64,000 bases of DNA from Chionis minor (Eukaryota; Chordata; Aves; Charadriiformes; Chionididae). The translations under genes and the position numbers were made by a program. Shown one piece after another: positions 1 to 13,438 of the stretch. The notes under the pieces are model-generated. The model was not told the origin of the DNA and ran no database searches. It saw nothing but the letters and a program-made list of their open reading frames with translations. How positions within the stretch are numbered: position 1 is the stretch's first letter; each line of letters opens with the position of its first letter. The stretch covers positions 255,472-319,471 of the forward strand of contig VZSF01010149.1 in the NCBI GenBank assembly GCA_013398295.1, written 5' to 3'.

Positions 1-2264
1 AAACATTTCAAATGGCTATCCCATTTACCAGAAAACACAGTTTTAGAGTGGTCAGGCCTAACGGTATACTTGAGTCAAGTCCAGTTTACCCTCTATGAAA
101 GGAAAAAAAAAAACCCAACCAAAAAACCCCCAAGGCAAGGCGAATCTTTTTTAGATGTTCTGATTTTTCATCTGAAACAAATTTTTGAAACTGTTAGCAT
201 GACTGCATTTTTAATGTATTTTATGCATACACACATCCACAAACACATGCAACCCAACAAAAATAAATGAAACATTTTATTTCAGGCCAATGAAACTTTT
301 AGTATGGCACCAAGAGACCTTTTTTTTTTTAAGATAACTTCCTTTATCCCTAAGTTCACACTTTATTAAACATGTGCAGACATTAATGGCACACAGCATT
401 CCACAAAAGGTGTTCTTCCTTCAGGTTTCCAGTTCAGCTTCCTATAAAAAAGCAGTGAATCCTACAGGTCTTACTAGACTGGGCTGGTCTGATAACAGGG
501 TTTGTCTCCCTCTGCTGGTGTTGTTTTAGCTTTTAGTGCCTCAAATGGCTGGAAAACACTCCTATTTTCTAAAAGATTTGAGAAATCCAAGAGATGCTCC
601 TCAGTGAGTTATCTAATTCCTAATTATTATTACTGACACGAAGCACTGGCTGTAGGGCTGGGCGCAATCAAATAAAATCGCATTGATACATCGATGCTGA
701 CTGGGAATTGATTTTTATCTACTCACACTGGTTTAAGACTCTTTCTCTGCTGTTGGATAACCTCCTTCTTGAATCAAACCTACTAGTGAAGCTAATGGGT
801 TTATACCCAGGGTATGACGACTTCGTCATCACCACCCAAATCACATAATAACCAAACACGCCATCGTGTGCACACGTACAGGTCTGTTTAAACCAGAGCT
901 GGTTGAACGAGGGCCTTAACTCAAGCTCATCTTCGCATTTTCCCACTCTATAGCTGGCATAGTTGAACTCTGCTCTCAGTTTATGCATGAACGGATACTG
1001 CTCTGCCCGTGGAGCCTGCAGTCCTGGCTAGGTACCATAAATGGCAAAAAAAATACCAGAAAGGAAATGTTAACCAGTTTAGGATACGCTCTTCATGATG
1101 GTGAAGTTGGAGAGCTACTGTAAGCGATCCTAGTGAACAAAGGGGAACCAAGTCCCATAGCCACGAAGGACAGGCATCCAAGTGAGATTTGCTCCTTTGA
1201 GTTTGGACTGATAACGCGGTCAGGAATAATCCCATTAGACAGGACCACTTGATGACAAAGTGTGACAAGTGCAGGGCTGGATAGCTCTCATTCTGCCCTC
1301 TAAAGCTACGAAAGGCAAATCTCATCCTGTATTCCTGAGATATTAATTGCAACCCATGGGCTTGTACCCTCAGATTACCACAACGTTCTTGTATTTAGCC
1401 GGTGAGGGACCTATCCCAGCGTCTCTCGCACCAAGGCGCAAACATTTACAGTGATCTGGCGGCACATCGAGACGGGAAGGTGATACACAATACCGTGTAT
1501 ACATCACAGGGTAGGATTCATCTTACCTAACTCTATCTAGCTGAAAGGCAAGCACCAGGTCTAAGCTAGTCATACTAGTAGTCAACAGAGATATGCGTTT
1601 CCAGAGGGCAACTTATTCCATGACTTTAAGACACCTGTCTTTGGCCAGGTAAATCCAACGCTACGAAAACATTATCACCTACATTTTTCACTTCAAAATA
1701 AAAGATCGCCGCCAGCCTCCCCACCTGGCAAACAGCAGAGCAGATCTGTACTCATCATTCATCTGAGGGACAAGCGAGGCTCTGGCGAAGGCGATGGAAA
1801 TGCCCTGAATTACTTCGGCTGAACAGCTATAGCCGTTTGCCTATGTCAGAACAACTACCAATGGTCCCCTGGCCTAATCCTACAAAAGCTTTGCATTAAT
1901 TTAAATACCTTTGCCAAAGATATTTAGGGAAAACTAATCTGAGCAAAGCTTTGACGGATCAAATCTATTGCTTTCAGTGTGAAAACGGAATCGTCCTTGG
2001 AGCAGCTCCAGCTAAATCTCCTCTCCGGGAAACAAAACATTACAGTTGCACATTAAAGAAAGTGATCGTTAGGATGTTCATTTCCTGGGTATAGGAAATA
2101 GGGTTTTATGTACAGTATTCTTGCTTAAAAGAAGTCTCCTTGTAACTTGTTTCACCAGCGATTCTAACGATGATGACCATTTAAGTCATGTGTCAGATCC
2201 AAACATAGGCTGCATTTACTTTTGCATTTAAACGCACACATGCACATAAAAGCAGCCATCAGAG
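1..2264. other. Non-coding unique sequence, no gene seen
   Basis: AT-rich sequence with stops in all frames and no frame over about 125 codons. It holds short A and T runs (for example near 105 and 321), a CTCF-like site at 504-520, and a part between 1380 and 1500 slightly richer in CpG. The part from about 1880 to 2260 has many TAAT, TTTGCAT and CTTTG words, as in vertebrate non-coding DNA. I see no repeat family that I can name. Confidence 0.6.
504..520 (-). promoter_or_regulatory. Candidate CTCF-type site
   Basis: The + strand reads CCCTCTGCTGG at 508-518. This matches all 11 positions of the reverse complement of the vertebrate CTCF core (CCASYAGRKGG), although the G expected just outside the core is a T. 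Motif match only; occupancy cannot be seen from sequence. A match this short occurs by chance every few tens of kb. Confidence 0.3.
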
Positions 2265-2302
2265 TACCATTACATCAAGAATATACCATTACATCAAGAT
2301 TT
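2265..2302. repeat. 19-bp tandem duplication, two copies
   Basis: Two adjacent 19-bp units (2265-2283 and 2284-2302) share TACCATTACATCAAGA and differ only in the last bases. This is a recent local duplication, probably replication slippage. It lies in AT-rich sequence with several homeodomain-like TAAT words downstream (TAATTAGG near 2323). Confidence 0.85.
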
Positions 2303-5300
2303 ATTTAACTGAATCCCCCATAATTAGGTCATAACATATGATTAAGCAGTTGTTAACTGTTTCGTAAGGAAATCTACAAAGGGAATGAAATATTTAAAAC
2401 AGTAATAACATACCTATCCTGCTTCGCTATTTATGCACAGTTAAACACATAAAAACAAAGGAGCGACTCTTAATTACAAGGACAATTTATTTTGCTGACC
2501 TTCTTATTGGGACACATGCCAAACCCACTGGGGGCTGGTTTGTGGGTTGATTTGGTTGATTTTGCAGCAAAAAACGTTCCGGCCCATTGTTGGAGACGCG
2601 GCAGTTGTCTGCCTGGAGAAAGCAAAGGGTTTTGCAGTGCTAATTTACAGCCTCCTCGACTGGTCAAGGGCAGCAAAGAAGTATACAAATAACAGTTAAA
2701 AATAGAGATGGCTTTACGGAATCTCGTTCCGGTGGCTTCTAAAGGTGCGGGGCCAGGAACACATACGTCTTGTTCCACGCTGCCTCTAAGTCCATTTTCA
2801 TCTTTTTACTTTTCCCCTTGGATCCTGAGATCCACTTCGGTTTTGAACTTACATAGGAAGGCAGGAGGTTAAACCAAACTGCTAACTGTGTCTCTTCAAA
2901 ACTGACATTTAATACAGGGTATAAATCACTGTGGGAGCCTGTTATTCCTTCAGGAATGCAATTACATAGGGTCAAATAAAACATGAAAGAACCCAACAAG
3001 TTTTAAAATGTAGTATGTTCTCAAAAGTAGGCAAGAAGGAATGCAAAGCAGTCCAAATATGCTAACATCCACATGTTGTCCTGTATGAGGGGGATTAGAA
3101 GGAAAGGTTTCTGCTCTTTAATGATTATGTTGTTAAGCATAGGTATGTATGCAGGTTCAGGGCTCTCACCGAATACCAGCCCATTCAGGGAGCTTTGGGC
3201 AGATTACTGTATTTATTTAAAGCAGGTGTCTTTTATGTATCTCATTATTTTAATTGCCACTGTATCCCGATTTAAGATACTCCAGCCATTTTAGCCCACA
3301 AATGGGATGTGCAAAATGGACATTCACCTTTTCCTTCAAGGCTCCGGGCCCAGAAAGCAACCCCCGTTCATCTGTACCGTAGCGAGGGACAGCACGGTAT
3401 TCCAAAATCCTCTCTTTGATAAGCAAACATCTGCTCCAGCCTGTTTAGGCCACCTCAGTCCCTCGCAGTCTCCTGGGTTTGCTTTTGAAACGACAGAGAA
3501 CAAGAGGCAAAGACAGAAATAAACTTCATGGAGCCTGTTAAAATCTGGACAAAAGACAGATTAAGCAGGTTCAGCACCTCCTATAAAAATCACTCACTGT
3601 CAGCATTCACATTTCACTCACGTTTCTCTGAGCACAGAAAAACCTTTCTGCTTTCAAATTTTAGCTATGTGTTTAAGTAGCCTAGAAGGAAAAGTCGCAG
3701 GGCTAGAGATTCTAGCAAAATTTTTAAGACCGACTTTTGCCACCTTCAATTTCGCTCCTCTATATTTTACACCTCGAATAGTTAAACGAAGCCGACTTTG
3801 AAGTTTCTTCATTGAAAATCTGGGATTTATTGAAGGCAACCATTTTATCTGAAACTCTTTTTTCTCAGCTAAATGGGATTTTTTTAATTCAAAATGAAAG
3901 GCTTTATGGAAAAATGAAATTTTGAGCATCTTAATTTGAGACTTGTTGGGAATATTTCCTTTTCTCTTTTAAAAAAAAAACTACTCCTCCCCAAGAGTGA
4001 GTGATGTTTAAAAAATACATATAAGAGTGAGTACTTTGCTTTTAAAAGTCTTAAGTCTTAAGTCTTTTTAACTTGCTTTAATCTCGCTTTTAAAAGTTTC
4101 GCTTTTCACATTTAAAAATAAAACTTTCACTTGTTAACCCTCTCCCTAAGAAAAGAACACAAATATTACCCTACTTACTAAATTATTTCCAGGGGGAAAA
4201 AAAAAAAAAGGAAGTCAAAAAGAAATATATTAAAGAGCTATTTTTTTTCTCTTTTTTAGTCAAGCGGGAAAACTGGAAAAACCTTAACAAATCAGAGAAA
4301 AAAAGTAGAGGCTTCCTCCAGATCTTTTAAAAATTACTTTTCTACAGCAAATTTCCTCATGAGAAAATTACAAGTGGGGATTTTTTCCTACAAAAAACCC
4401 TCATAGCTCCAGCTAGTAAACTCACTGATTTCACCTCCACTAAGACTGCCAGAATAAAACCTTAGATTTCTCTCACTTGTTTTATAGCAACCCACTGCAT
4501 TACAGTTACATGGGTCACCGGTCCTGCCAACACTTAAATATATTCTCAGAATGAAGCCTGTGAGTAAGCTTCATCAGAAAAAAACCTTTGTTAAAGGTAG
4601 AGATAGCACTACTGTCCATTATAAAGATGATTAAATACTTCCTATTTGAAGAATACGGCTTTAGCGGCTTAAAATGTTGCCCTACTCCAACCATACCGGT
4701 GAAATAACTCATGCTAATCATGGATCTCAGGGTTAGTTTGTGGGAGGGAAAGATTATTTTTTTTTATTTTTTATTATAAGCCAAAATGACTCACCTGTTT
4801 CAGAGAAGGAGCTTTGGGGAACAAACACTGTTCAAGGGTTTTCTCAACCAAACCCCGAGCCCTGTGGTATGAAATGTTCTAGTGTCCTAATTCTTTGCAA
4901 CACGGGCTTAAAAATTGCTCACAAGGGAGCGTCTGGATGAAAAAAATAAACTTTTCACTTGTCCCGTGAAAATGTCCCCAAATGCAACCAAATTACAAGC
5001 GTTTGTCAAACTGCTGTTTGCGGTTGGGTACAGATGGAAAGGTGCGACTGCACAGAGCCAGGGATCTGCAGCACCACGTACTTCCCAGGCAGGGAGAAGA
5101 TTTGCCAAGGGGTAAGTCTAGAAGAGAAAGAGCGAGCTAAAAAAGTGGATAGCCAAATTTGAATTTCACTTCCAACCTGAAGCCATCTTCCATGCTTTGA
5201 GGATTCCCCTTTTTAAAAGCTGAGGACAGACTGGTTTTGTTAGTTGAGGGCCATCGCTGGTGGAAGCGCAGGGTTTGTGTGGTGCCGATGACCTGAAGCA

Positions 5301-7812
5301 TCGTGTCAACCTCCAATCCTGGTGCCTGCGACAACACACGGAACCTGCCACCCTACCACACTTCCAAGTGAAATTAGCTCGGAAGATGCTAATAACCTGG
5401 CAAAAGTTTAGTCATCCTTTCTGGAAAGTCAACTGAGGTGGTTATCTCCTTTGGATCTAGTTTCTTGAGCTTTCCTCTACTGAAAAAACTAAACCAACAT
5501 ACAAAGTTACAACAATTAGGGATAACATCCATGTCTTCTGTGATAACTCCAGCATATTCACACGGGGTACAGACTCTGCGTGTCTGCAGAAGGGCTGCCC
5601 TGGATCTCAGCCTTACTGTCGGTCAGTTCATGACAAAAGAGTCCCTCCTTGCACAACAAATCCCACCTTATCATCCAGAGAGGCCTGATGTACATGTAGG
5701 CTTTTTCTCAGCCACCCTTTCAAATTAGCATCGCTTTATCTTCCTTATGCAGCTTATCCTGGAAAGGCAAGACTTTTTACATACTTGACTTGAAATATAT
5801 GAAAACCCCAGACATTAAAACCCCTCTTTAGCAGGAAAATGCAAGGCTTCCTTCTCCCACCATGGAGCAAACAGAACAGTGTTGTGTCCCTTTTCTGTAT
5901 ATCTGAGCCTGTCCCAGCAAACGCTCCACACAAGCTTAGTGACAGTGGACGTGCCGCAGAGATGCCACCTGACTGTCTTAGGCATGCCTGTACAGTCAAG
6001 AGAGAAGTCAAATACTGCGTGTGCACGAAGTTCCATCTTTTTATCTGCATTTGGCACATCCTACAACACAGAGTATGCAGCAGTCCCTCAAGGAGAGATA
6101 CGGAAGTCGTTCACGCAAGTAAAACTTGAATACTGGATGTGCTTGAATTGGGAGGAAGCGATGTCAATCCAGCTCTGGATACTGAAAGAAGCAGCCTATG
6201 GAACTGCAAACCTGGTGATAAGATTTGTTATGTTGAAGCTGATACCTTAGAGAAAAGAAAATGCAGTGTTTTTAATTAAGGAGAAAAAAATCAACTTGAT
6301 CACTCATGAGCCCATAACACCAGAATCGATATTATACAAAGCTTAGGAAGAAACACTGCATAAAGAATAAAGACAGTTGTGACACAGGGGACAAACTTCA
6401 GTCTTGGTATAGCAATGTCAGACTTTTGTACCAGGCTACTCTATCCAGATATTAGCTAAACCCTTGATATGTTGCCACACAAAATTATTAGTTAAACTGG
6501 AGAAGCTAGGGATAAGACAAGTGTTGTAAGGAGGATAACAAATTGGCTAGAATGGAGATGGCAGCACGTTGTACTGACAGAACAACTGAACCGAAGGGAG
6601 GTTACTGCAGGAATTCTCCCTATCAGCTGTGGGATGACTGCATTTAACACTCCCTCTACCAGCGCTGCTGCAAAATGTGGAAGTATTTCTAACCAAATTG
6701 CCTGAGGCACAGCGTTAAAAGACATCACCAATACCAGGAAGATCAGAATATCATACCTAAGGAAATGAAATACAAACCACAAGATCACTCAGGGACTAAT
6801 AGAACATCCTACTACAGTCATTGACATTGTCGAGGGCACTGATGGTTCTTCCTGGAGACTTCTCTGCTCCTTCGTATTTGACTGAGATTAAATCAAACTG
6901 GGCTAAGAGTGGAAAACAGGTGAAAAGGCTGGCCAGGACACAGGGGGACTAACTAGGCAAAGGTGGGCTACGGCAGCCTAGCTTGGTGAAATCAGGTGGA
7001 TCAAAGACTTGGAGGAGTCACCTCAGGGGACAGCATCATGATCACAAAGGGATGGAGTAAATGAAATGTCAGTGCTGGCAAGTGTGGCCAGGAATAAAGA
7101 GGGGAAGATTTCCAAGGATCGTCGTAGCAGGGTTCACAAACGGAACCCCTAAGAGGAGCACCAGAAGTCTGAAGCTACCCCCTCATTAGGTTAGAAATAG
7201 TTATAAAATGATGCTGCCTGCTCTTATTTATGGGAAGCTCAGCTAGCAAAAGGGAGAGGGACTTAATCTCAAAAACCTGATAAAAACACCACTAGATTTG
7301 GTTTATTCAGCAGGAGGAGGAGGAGTGCTGAAAGAAGGAACATGACTTAGCAAGCACTTACAGCTGCATATCTGTGCTCTCTGCTGATAAAGTTGTGGCT
7401 TAAACTCTATTGCTCAAACTCTTAAACACCATGAGCCGAGCACACACTTCAGAGTAACTATCAGATGCAAAAGGCACTCCATGTTAGATAGGATTTCCAT
7501 CCCTTAGAAAGAAACCAGCATTGAACTAGAACTGCCCCACAGGTCAGCAAATGCATGAATTACTAGGCACTGTTATCTTAAGGTTTAAAACAAGGTTCTG
7601 ATTTGGAAAACCCAGGTCAGATTCAGGGTTTCAGGGTAAATCACATACCGTCTGCATTGGCAGTTACTGAGTTCCTGTGTATGCCATAAACACGATGTCC
7701 TAGCTGTAGGGGCAGACCCCGAGGATCATATTCAGTTGGTGCTTGATCTGTCTTATCCCACTGGTGAAACTGGATTTTGCCTAACTGTTGTGCTAGAGAT
7801 CCTCATTCCACT
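2303..7812. other. Non-coding unique sequence, no gene seen
   Basis: About 5.5 kb with no exon-like frame and no recognisable repeat. The stretch 3960-4260 is very AT-rich, with A runs (3970, 4197), CTTTTAAAAG palindromes and a 7-bp tandem repeat. The stretch 3070-3300 is AT-rich with TTTAATTGCC and TAATGATTATG words. From 5160 to 7750 the composition is balanced and unremarkable apart from a short GGA-triplet run at 7313-7325. Frames here reach at most about 120 codons and resemble nothing I know. Confidence 0.55.
4046..4066. repeat. 7-bp tandem repeat (AAGTCTT x3)
   Basis: Three perfect head-to-tail AAGTCTT units, flanked by two CTTTTAAAAG palindromes (near 4039 and 4088). Simple slippage repeat within an AT-rich block. 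No function can be inferred. Confidence 0.8.
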
Positions 7813-7862
7813 ACACACACGCGTGCACACACACGTACACACACGTGCACACACGCATGCGT
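7813..7862. repeat. CA-rich alternating purine/pyrimidine tract
   Basis: Fifty bases alternate strictly between purine and pyrimidine: mainly AC steps interrupted by GCGT, CGT and GCATGCGT. It is an imperfect (CA)n microsatellite whose GC and CG steps make it a good candidate for left-handed Z-DNA under negative supercoiling. The tract is a likely site of length polymorphism. Confidence 0.85.
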
Positions 7863-10800
7863 TCAGGCAGGCAGTCTCATAAACTTTAACTACATGCAGA
7901 AATTCCCATATTGCCTCTTGGATGTGATCCAACATGTGAAGGAGCACACTGGTGGAGGATCAGTACCCGCCAGGTACAAAGCCTTCTCTTTTTCTCCCGG
8001 TGTTGAGTGCTGTCATGAGCTGCCCTATTGTCTTTGCAATAAAACTCATCACATTCCACCAGTATAAAGTAACAAGCTGTAGCCCTTCTACCAGCCTACA
8101 TCTGCTATTTAAAGCAAGCCAAGAAAACAACCAACAACGTCAACTCTTCATTCTGTTCCTCAGATCATCAACTCTCTGAAAATAACAAAACCTGAAAGGC
8201 ATATGGACCTTTCCATAAAAACAACAAACACACAAACAAACCCTCAGATGAGTTTCCCAAGTCAGCAGGATCTGTCTGCTAATTATTACCGTGCAGAGGG
8301 CCTTAACTATCCTACAGCCGGAAATTACCCAAGAAGAGGGGTAAGTTCTTCCCCAAAAACTGAGCTGTCTGGGCAGGCTGAACTCCTTCATTTCCGGAGA
8401 TAATGAGGGGGGCTTAGCTCCCCAAACCAGCACAGCCACAAGACCCAGAAGGATAGCAGGGGACTTGCGGTGGCCGGTGGGGGCTTCTTTTACCCTTGCC
8501 TTCCTGCCCATGCCTCTCACATGTAGACAGCACGGGCCCTGCAGAGACAGAGAACCTCTCTCCGGCTCAGGAGCCCTTGAGGAGACGTTTTGACCTGCAC
8601 AGAGAGAAATATGGATAGATGAATGGTATTGGGTCTGGAATAATGCAGGCTGGAAAAACAAAAGAGGGGGAAACGTCTGTAGGCACTGATGGTTTTGGCC
8701 CTGAAGTGCTCTTCTCTCCCTCACCAACCCCCTCTGCTAACCTCAGAGCCGCCAGGAAAATGTGTCCATGAGGCATGGGAGAAAGGAGACAAGGGACACC
8801 ACAAGGCTGCAGCATGCTACACAAACATGACCTTCCCCGCAGACCCGCCAGGACCTGGTCTCTCCTCTTTGCCAAGGGCAGAGGGGAGTGATGTGAACCA
8901 GCAGGGCAATTACCTTCAGCAGATGAGCCCCCCGTGCAGCCCCCACGTCTCAGCTCGGAGCTGCTGCCAGCCCCCTCTTCCAGGGAGAGGACAGAGCTCA
9001 CCTCCCCATCCAGAAAAAAAAGTAGCATCTGTGGGAGAAAGACATATGTCTGGCCTCCACCGTGAACCCTGCGCCTGGCAGGAGAAAGCGATGCCGATTC
9101 CAGCCCCAGCTTTTCATTCCTGTTGTAACAGTCATAAACGCCTGCTGAAACCTAAGAAGAACAAGACTGTAATCCTAATAAAACAACATTCTGGAACCCT
9201 GAAAACTAGATGGAGGCTTCTCAGGCCAACTTTAAAATTATATTCACTTTTCCAAAAGCTGCACTTTCTGTGTGCCGGCTGGGTGGACGCTGCTGGGCTG
9301 ACCCCAGGAAGCATCGCGATGCGGTATTTCAGCAGCGAAAAGGGCAGAAGGCAGTCCCTACAGCACAGTGGCCACCCTGTCCCCAAAATATAGAATCCCC
9401 CATGCCCAGGCTCTCAAGGTCGACTCCTAAAAGCGAGCCAGGATCTTTTTCCTCCAGAGCCAGCCAGTTTTTCCAGATGCCCTGAAAGCCTGACTCAACA
9501 GAGCAGGCAATGACTGCGTTTGTTTGGATGCAGAAGCTGGTGCAAAGGCACAGCTTTCCATGCTGAAGCCTTTCCCTCCCTATTTGGACTGCTATGTTGA
9601 ACAGAAGCCCTAGGACCTTCCCCTAAAGTGAAGAGTGGAAAGAAACGGGGTTCAGCTTCTCCCCTCTCCATCACGCAAAGGGCAGTTCCCTGTGGAGGTG
9701 ATTAACAGCTGTGCTCACTAGCTGGCATGTGGCTCTAGCAAGGCACTACATCAGCTAGTGCTTCTCTGTGGTCCTCAAAGCACAGAAGAGACCGACCAGC
9801 AACGATCCTGAGGGTGGCAGATCCTCAGCGACTGTGAATTTGCATCCTTTCCCTGGCATCGGCAGAGCTGGAGCTGCACTAGTGAAGGAGCTGCCCTCTG
9901 GAACATCCACGTGTTAAGCTGTGCCGGCCCTTTCAGAAGGAAAACCCCTCTGTTGCCAACTCTTGTGACTTTACTGCGAATCTTCCCTGATGCTACGCAA
10001 AACCCAAGCTCCTGACGTGCCACTCACTCCAGCATTTCCCCTTGAAGAAAAAAATCTGGAGTCCTTATGGTCTTAAAGAAAACACTTTTCAGGAGATGGC
10101 CTGAACGCACGCTAAAGACTAAAAGTAGCGTTCACAGAATAAAGCCATCTCATAACTTTTAAAAGACTCCTACCATCCTGGAGGCCCAACCTGTGATCTA
10201 GGGAGGGACCGGCTACTGAGAACCCAACAACTGACTGGGGAAGTGCGTTGTCTGGTGCCAAGTGTTGGTTTCTCGGTGGCGGAAAGCATTTGACAGCCGT
10301 CTCATCAGCTCTGCAGTAACGACACCGCAGCAATGACAGGAGTCGGTCCCTGCAGGGAATAGCACATTTGAATTACAAATGCCCACTGGGCGCTAGTAAT
10401 ATTTATCTGTATCATCACGTTGTCTTAGAAGCATCAATTAATTAACTCAACTAAGCCACCAGTGAGGTAGGAAATTTTTTTCAGGCGGTGGCTAGGGAAG
10501 CTTTGAAGGTGCATGGAGGCTCCATGTCCCAACCCCAGGCCAGTGAGAGGGTCAGGGCTGGCTTCTTAAGAGCCCAGCACTTCAGCAGAGGGCCAGCTTC
10601 CCGAGCAAGCCCATTCCCACCGAGACGTGCGTGCACACCGTGCTCTGAAAATCTCATCACAACCATCCCGGTGGAAAATGAGGGGCTGGAAAGCTGCTCC
10701 CAAGCCAAAGCGCTGGGCTCCTAAAACCATACTCTGACAGGCTCATCTTGGTGCCGACACCGAGGCCCTCTTTGGCCTTGGGTGAATCATTTAACAGCCG

Positions 10801-11816
10801 CATAAACATACGCAGACGCACAGCTCCTCCCCATGCCGCAAGCCCGTTACCTACTCATTACTTTAAGATGACTCTTGACTTCCTTACTTGGCCCTGACTG
10901 TGGGTGCTGAATTCTTCGAAATCTGGCCCTGAGCTATTTTGGATTGGCCCTGCAGAGCACAGCAGGAAAGAAAAACCTCAGCTCATGCGTGCGCTCAGCG
11001 CTGCACAAAAGCGGGCAGATCCCGACCGATTCACGGGAGCCTCAAGCGCGGAAGGAAAGAGAAAAGATCTGCCTGCATTAGTGCCCTGTTTCTGGTTTAT
11101 TTTGAGTCTTTGCTGAGTGGAGCCTTTAATCTCTGCTGAGTGGAGCTTTTGTGAAGGGACCCTTAAAGATTTGGAAAGAAATCAACAGGCATAGGCAACA
11201 TCACAGATCAAAATAATAGCACGTATTATTGCTGGCCATAAAAGAGCGAGCGTTTCTGAGCGCGATACTCAGATGGAGGAGATTCAGCTATCAGTGCTTT
11301 TCACACACTACATTTTCCCCGCTTTAGCCAATATAGCCATCTCCCCTGTGCTTCTTTCTCAGCATCTCTTCTGCAATGGAATATAAGCTGTGTAAGTCAC
11401 ATTTCACTCACCGAGTCAAATCAGCTAAGTAGAACATTGCACGATACTTCAGTCCACAGAGAAGGCAGAGCGAGCGAGCACTTTACGCTTAAATAACTAA
11501 AAGCTTCTAGTGTGACACAAAGGCAAACTTCGCTAACCTTTAATTTTCCCCACTTCTTAACTGCACACAGATCCAATGAAATCAAATGAGATAATCCCAG
11601 CCTGGTGCAGCCTGGAAGCAGAGGTGAAAACCTCCCAGAGCTCACGCAATCAGAATAGAGCTCGGACATTGTCGACTTCCCCCTCAACTATTTCCAAATA
11701 AAACACTTTTGTTGCTTGGCTGCTCCTGCCAAATGAGCTAACAATAAAAGAAGGAACTCGCAAAGCTTCTATCCACAGGAAAAAAATAAAAAAAAAAAAA
11801 TTAGAGAAAAAAAAAA
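7863..11816. other. Non-coding, partly GC-rich; no gene supported
   Basis: From about 8400 to 11050 the base composition rises in GC. Long chance frames become common for that reason, including 234 codons at 8689-9393 (+) and 195 codons at 8140-8727 (-), which overlap antiparallel. Neither shows a domain, signal peptide, repeat or codon pattern that I recognise. The piece 10765-10815 has the MIR-like word CCTTGGGTGAATCATTTAAC. Near 11109-11148 a 15-bp word containing TGCTGAGTGGAGC is repeated once. Confidence 0.5.
10770..10815 (+). repeat. Possible MIR-like SINE core fragment
   Basis: The segment reads CCTTGGGTGAATCATTTAAC, close to the MIR core that runs CCTTGGGCAAGTYACTTAAC in the sense direction. 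Only about 45 bp can be aligned by eye, without the tRNA-derived head or the 3' tail, so chance similarity is possible. Confidence 0.35.
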
Positions 11817-11835
11817 AGGAAAGGAAAGGAAAGAG
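11817..11835. repeat. Short (GGAAA)n simple repeat in an A-rich block
   Basis: GGAAA units repeat about three to four times inside a longer A-rich block (11787-11880) holding several runs of 8 to 13 A. Low-complexity sequence, possibly an old poly-A-derived tract. No adjoining retroposon body is recognisable. Confidence 0.7.
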
Positions 11836-11890
11836 AAGTTAAGGATCTTTAGGAAAAAAAACAAAAGGAAAAAAATCCCAAGAAACTATA

Positions 11891-11966
11891 GGCCAGATCC
11901 TCTGGCTGGAGTAAATCAGCACAGGCCCAGCTCTGTTGCTTTACCCCAGGCAAATTGTGGGCCTGG
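11891..11966. repeat. Ancient palindromic amniote repeat, remnant
   Basis: The left arm holds GGCCAGATCCTCTGGCTGG then GTAAATCAGCA. The right arm, read in reverse complement, returns an imperfect GCCTGGGGTAAAGCA. The words CCAGATCCTC and GTAAATCAGCA belong to a short palindromic repeat that I remember as common in turtle, crocodile and bird genomes (consensus arms close to GGCCAGATCCTCAGCTGGTG). Family name unknown to me. Confidence 0.45.
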
Positions 11967-13438
11967 TGCTATTCTGCATTTCTCAGGGGTAGGGGGTGGT
12001 CTCCGCTAGAAGATTGCGACACTGCAGGATACTTTTCCATATTAAAAAGGCGCTTTTTCACGTTTTGTCTATTGCCAGGTTTTGGGTTTATTGAGGACTC
12101 ATTTGGCAGAGCCATCCTGGAAGAACAATACAGATGTTTTATGGAGAAATAAACTGGGACTTGGGCTGGATTCCTTCAGTGCTGGATTCCACCTAATTTG
12201 GATGGAGGAACGGCTCTTTTAATGAAGGGTGCAATCAAAACCTGTACGAAAAGCCAATATGCCCTGGGCAAAGGGAGCAGTAGATATACTGTCCTTCTCT
12301 GCTTCAGCAGCCCAGTAAATTCCGCTCTCTTTAGCACAGCAAAAGCCTCCTTTCTCACATACCTCTTCAGCCAGGGAATCAGAGCACCACGGCTTCGTCA
12401 TGGCTTCCCCTCTGTACCCTCAGACGAGCCTCTTGGAGGGAAGTGGTGGCCTCTCAGATCTGCCACATCTTTACAAGGAGCTGCTCCTGCAGAGACAACA
12501 GGTCTTTGTGAGCAATCCCTCAGCAGGGACCCACAGTCATCTTCTTAATTAGCAGCATTTTTCAAGTGGCAGCTTCTGGAGCACCTAGGGAAGATGTAGG
12601 ACCTTCACTCATGAAAGACTGTAAGGGAAGGGTCAAAAAACTGCGACTCTCCGCTCACTGACACCTATGGCCAGGCAGGTTGGGCTCACTTCCCTGCAAG
12701 GAAGGCTGAAAAAATGACTTTGATTTCAGATGACTGAAAAAATCCGGGTTTATTGTTTATTGTCAGCTACTACTTTTCACCTAGTCCTTCTGCCATGAAT
12801 TGTGCCTAATGAAAACATCCAGCTTGATTCACTCCCTAATCCACCTTGTTTAGTCCCCAGATACAAGGAAAGAACATAGAGTGAGTACCCATTGGACCAC
12901 GGCAATTGTCATCTACAGAAGAAAGTGTTTGCCCACCTCCACAGCAATGTACTCACTGTACTTTAGGTCAGATCAAGCCAGAGGAAAGCCGTAGCCAGAG
13001 GCTACAAAGCCTCCTTTCTCTTTTCTTTGGCTTCTTCCTTACTTCACATTACGCAGATTTTGCTCTTTGCATCAACCACCCCATCAGATCTCTTTGTGGA
13101 GCTCAACACTTTGGTTAGCAAAGCAAAGGAAGAGAGACTTGAGTGTTAAACTGACATGTTTTCCCTAGGGTTATTAAAAGTGGCCAGATGTGCCGGGCTA
13201 TGCTATAGAAATGTCCGCAGTAGGAGGACTCCGAAAGTGAAATATTGGAACAGAATTTACACAAGCTCCTAATCACAGCGTTGCAGGAAACGGCAAGGTA
13301 CCAGAAAATAACATACAGCCTAAGCAGCTCCAAGCAGGGTCGATAGTTTGCAAGTCAAGGGGTTGGCTGATGGAAAGAAAAGAGTTTTCAGGAATTGCTT
13401 TAGGCCAGCACCTCGCAAGGTAGATTAGGCTGGCTCTG

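Noticed and set aside
3654..3929. Lysine-rich 91-codon frame on -
   Set aside because: It comes from an A/T-rich block; basic composition is a translation effect and nothing matches a ribosomal or histone-like family.
8140..8727. 195-codon open frame on -
   Set aside because: Same GC-rich block, no recognisable family, partly overlapping the frame above. Not supported as a gene.
8689..9393. 234-codon open frame on +
   Set aside because: GC-rich segment in which antiparallel frames are also open; composition is proline/serine-rich with no domain, and there is no repeat, splice or promoter context. Most likely chance.
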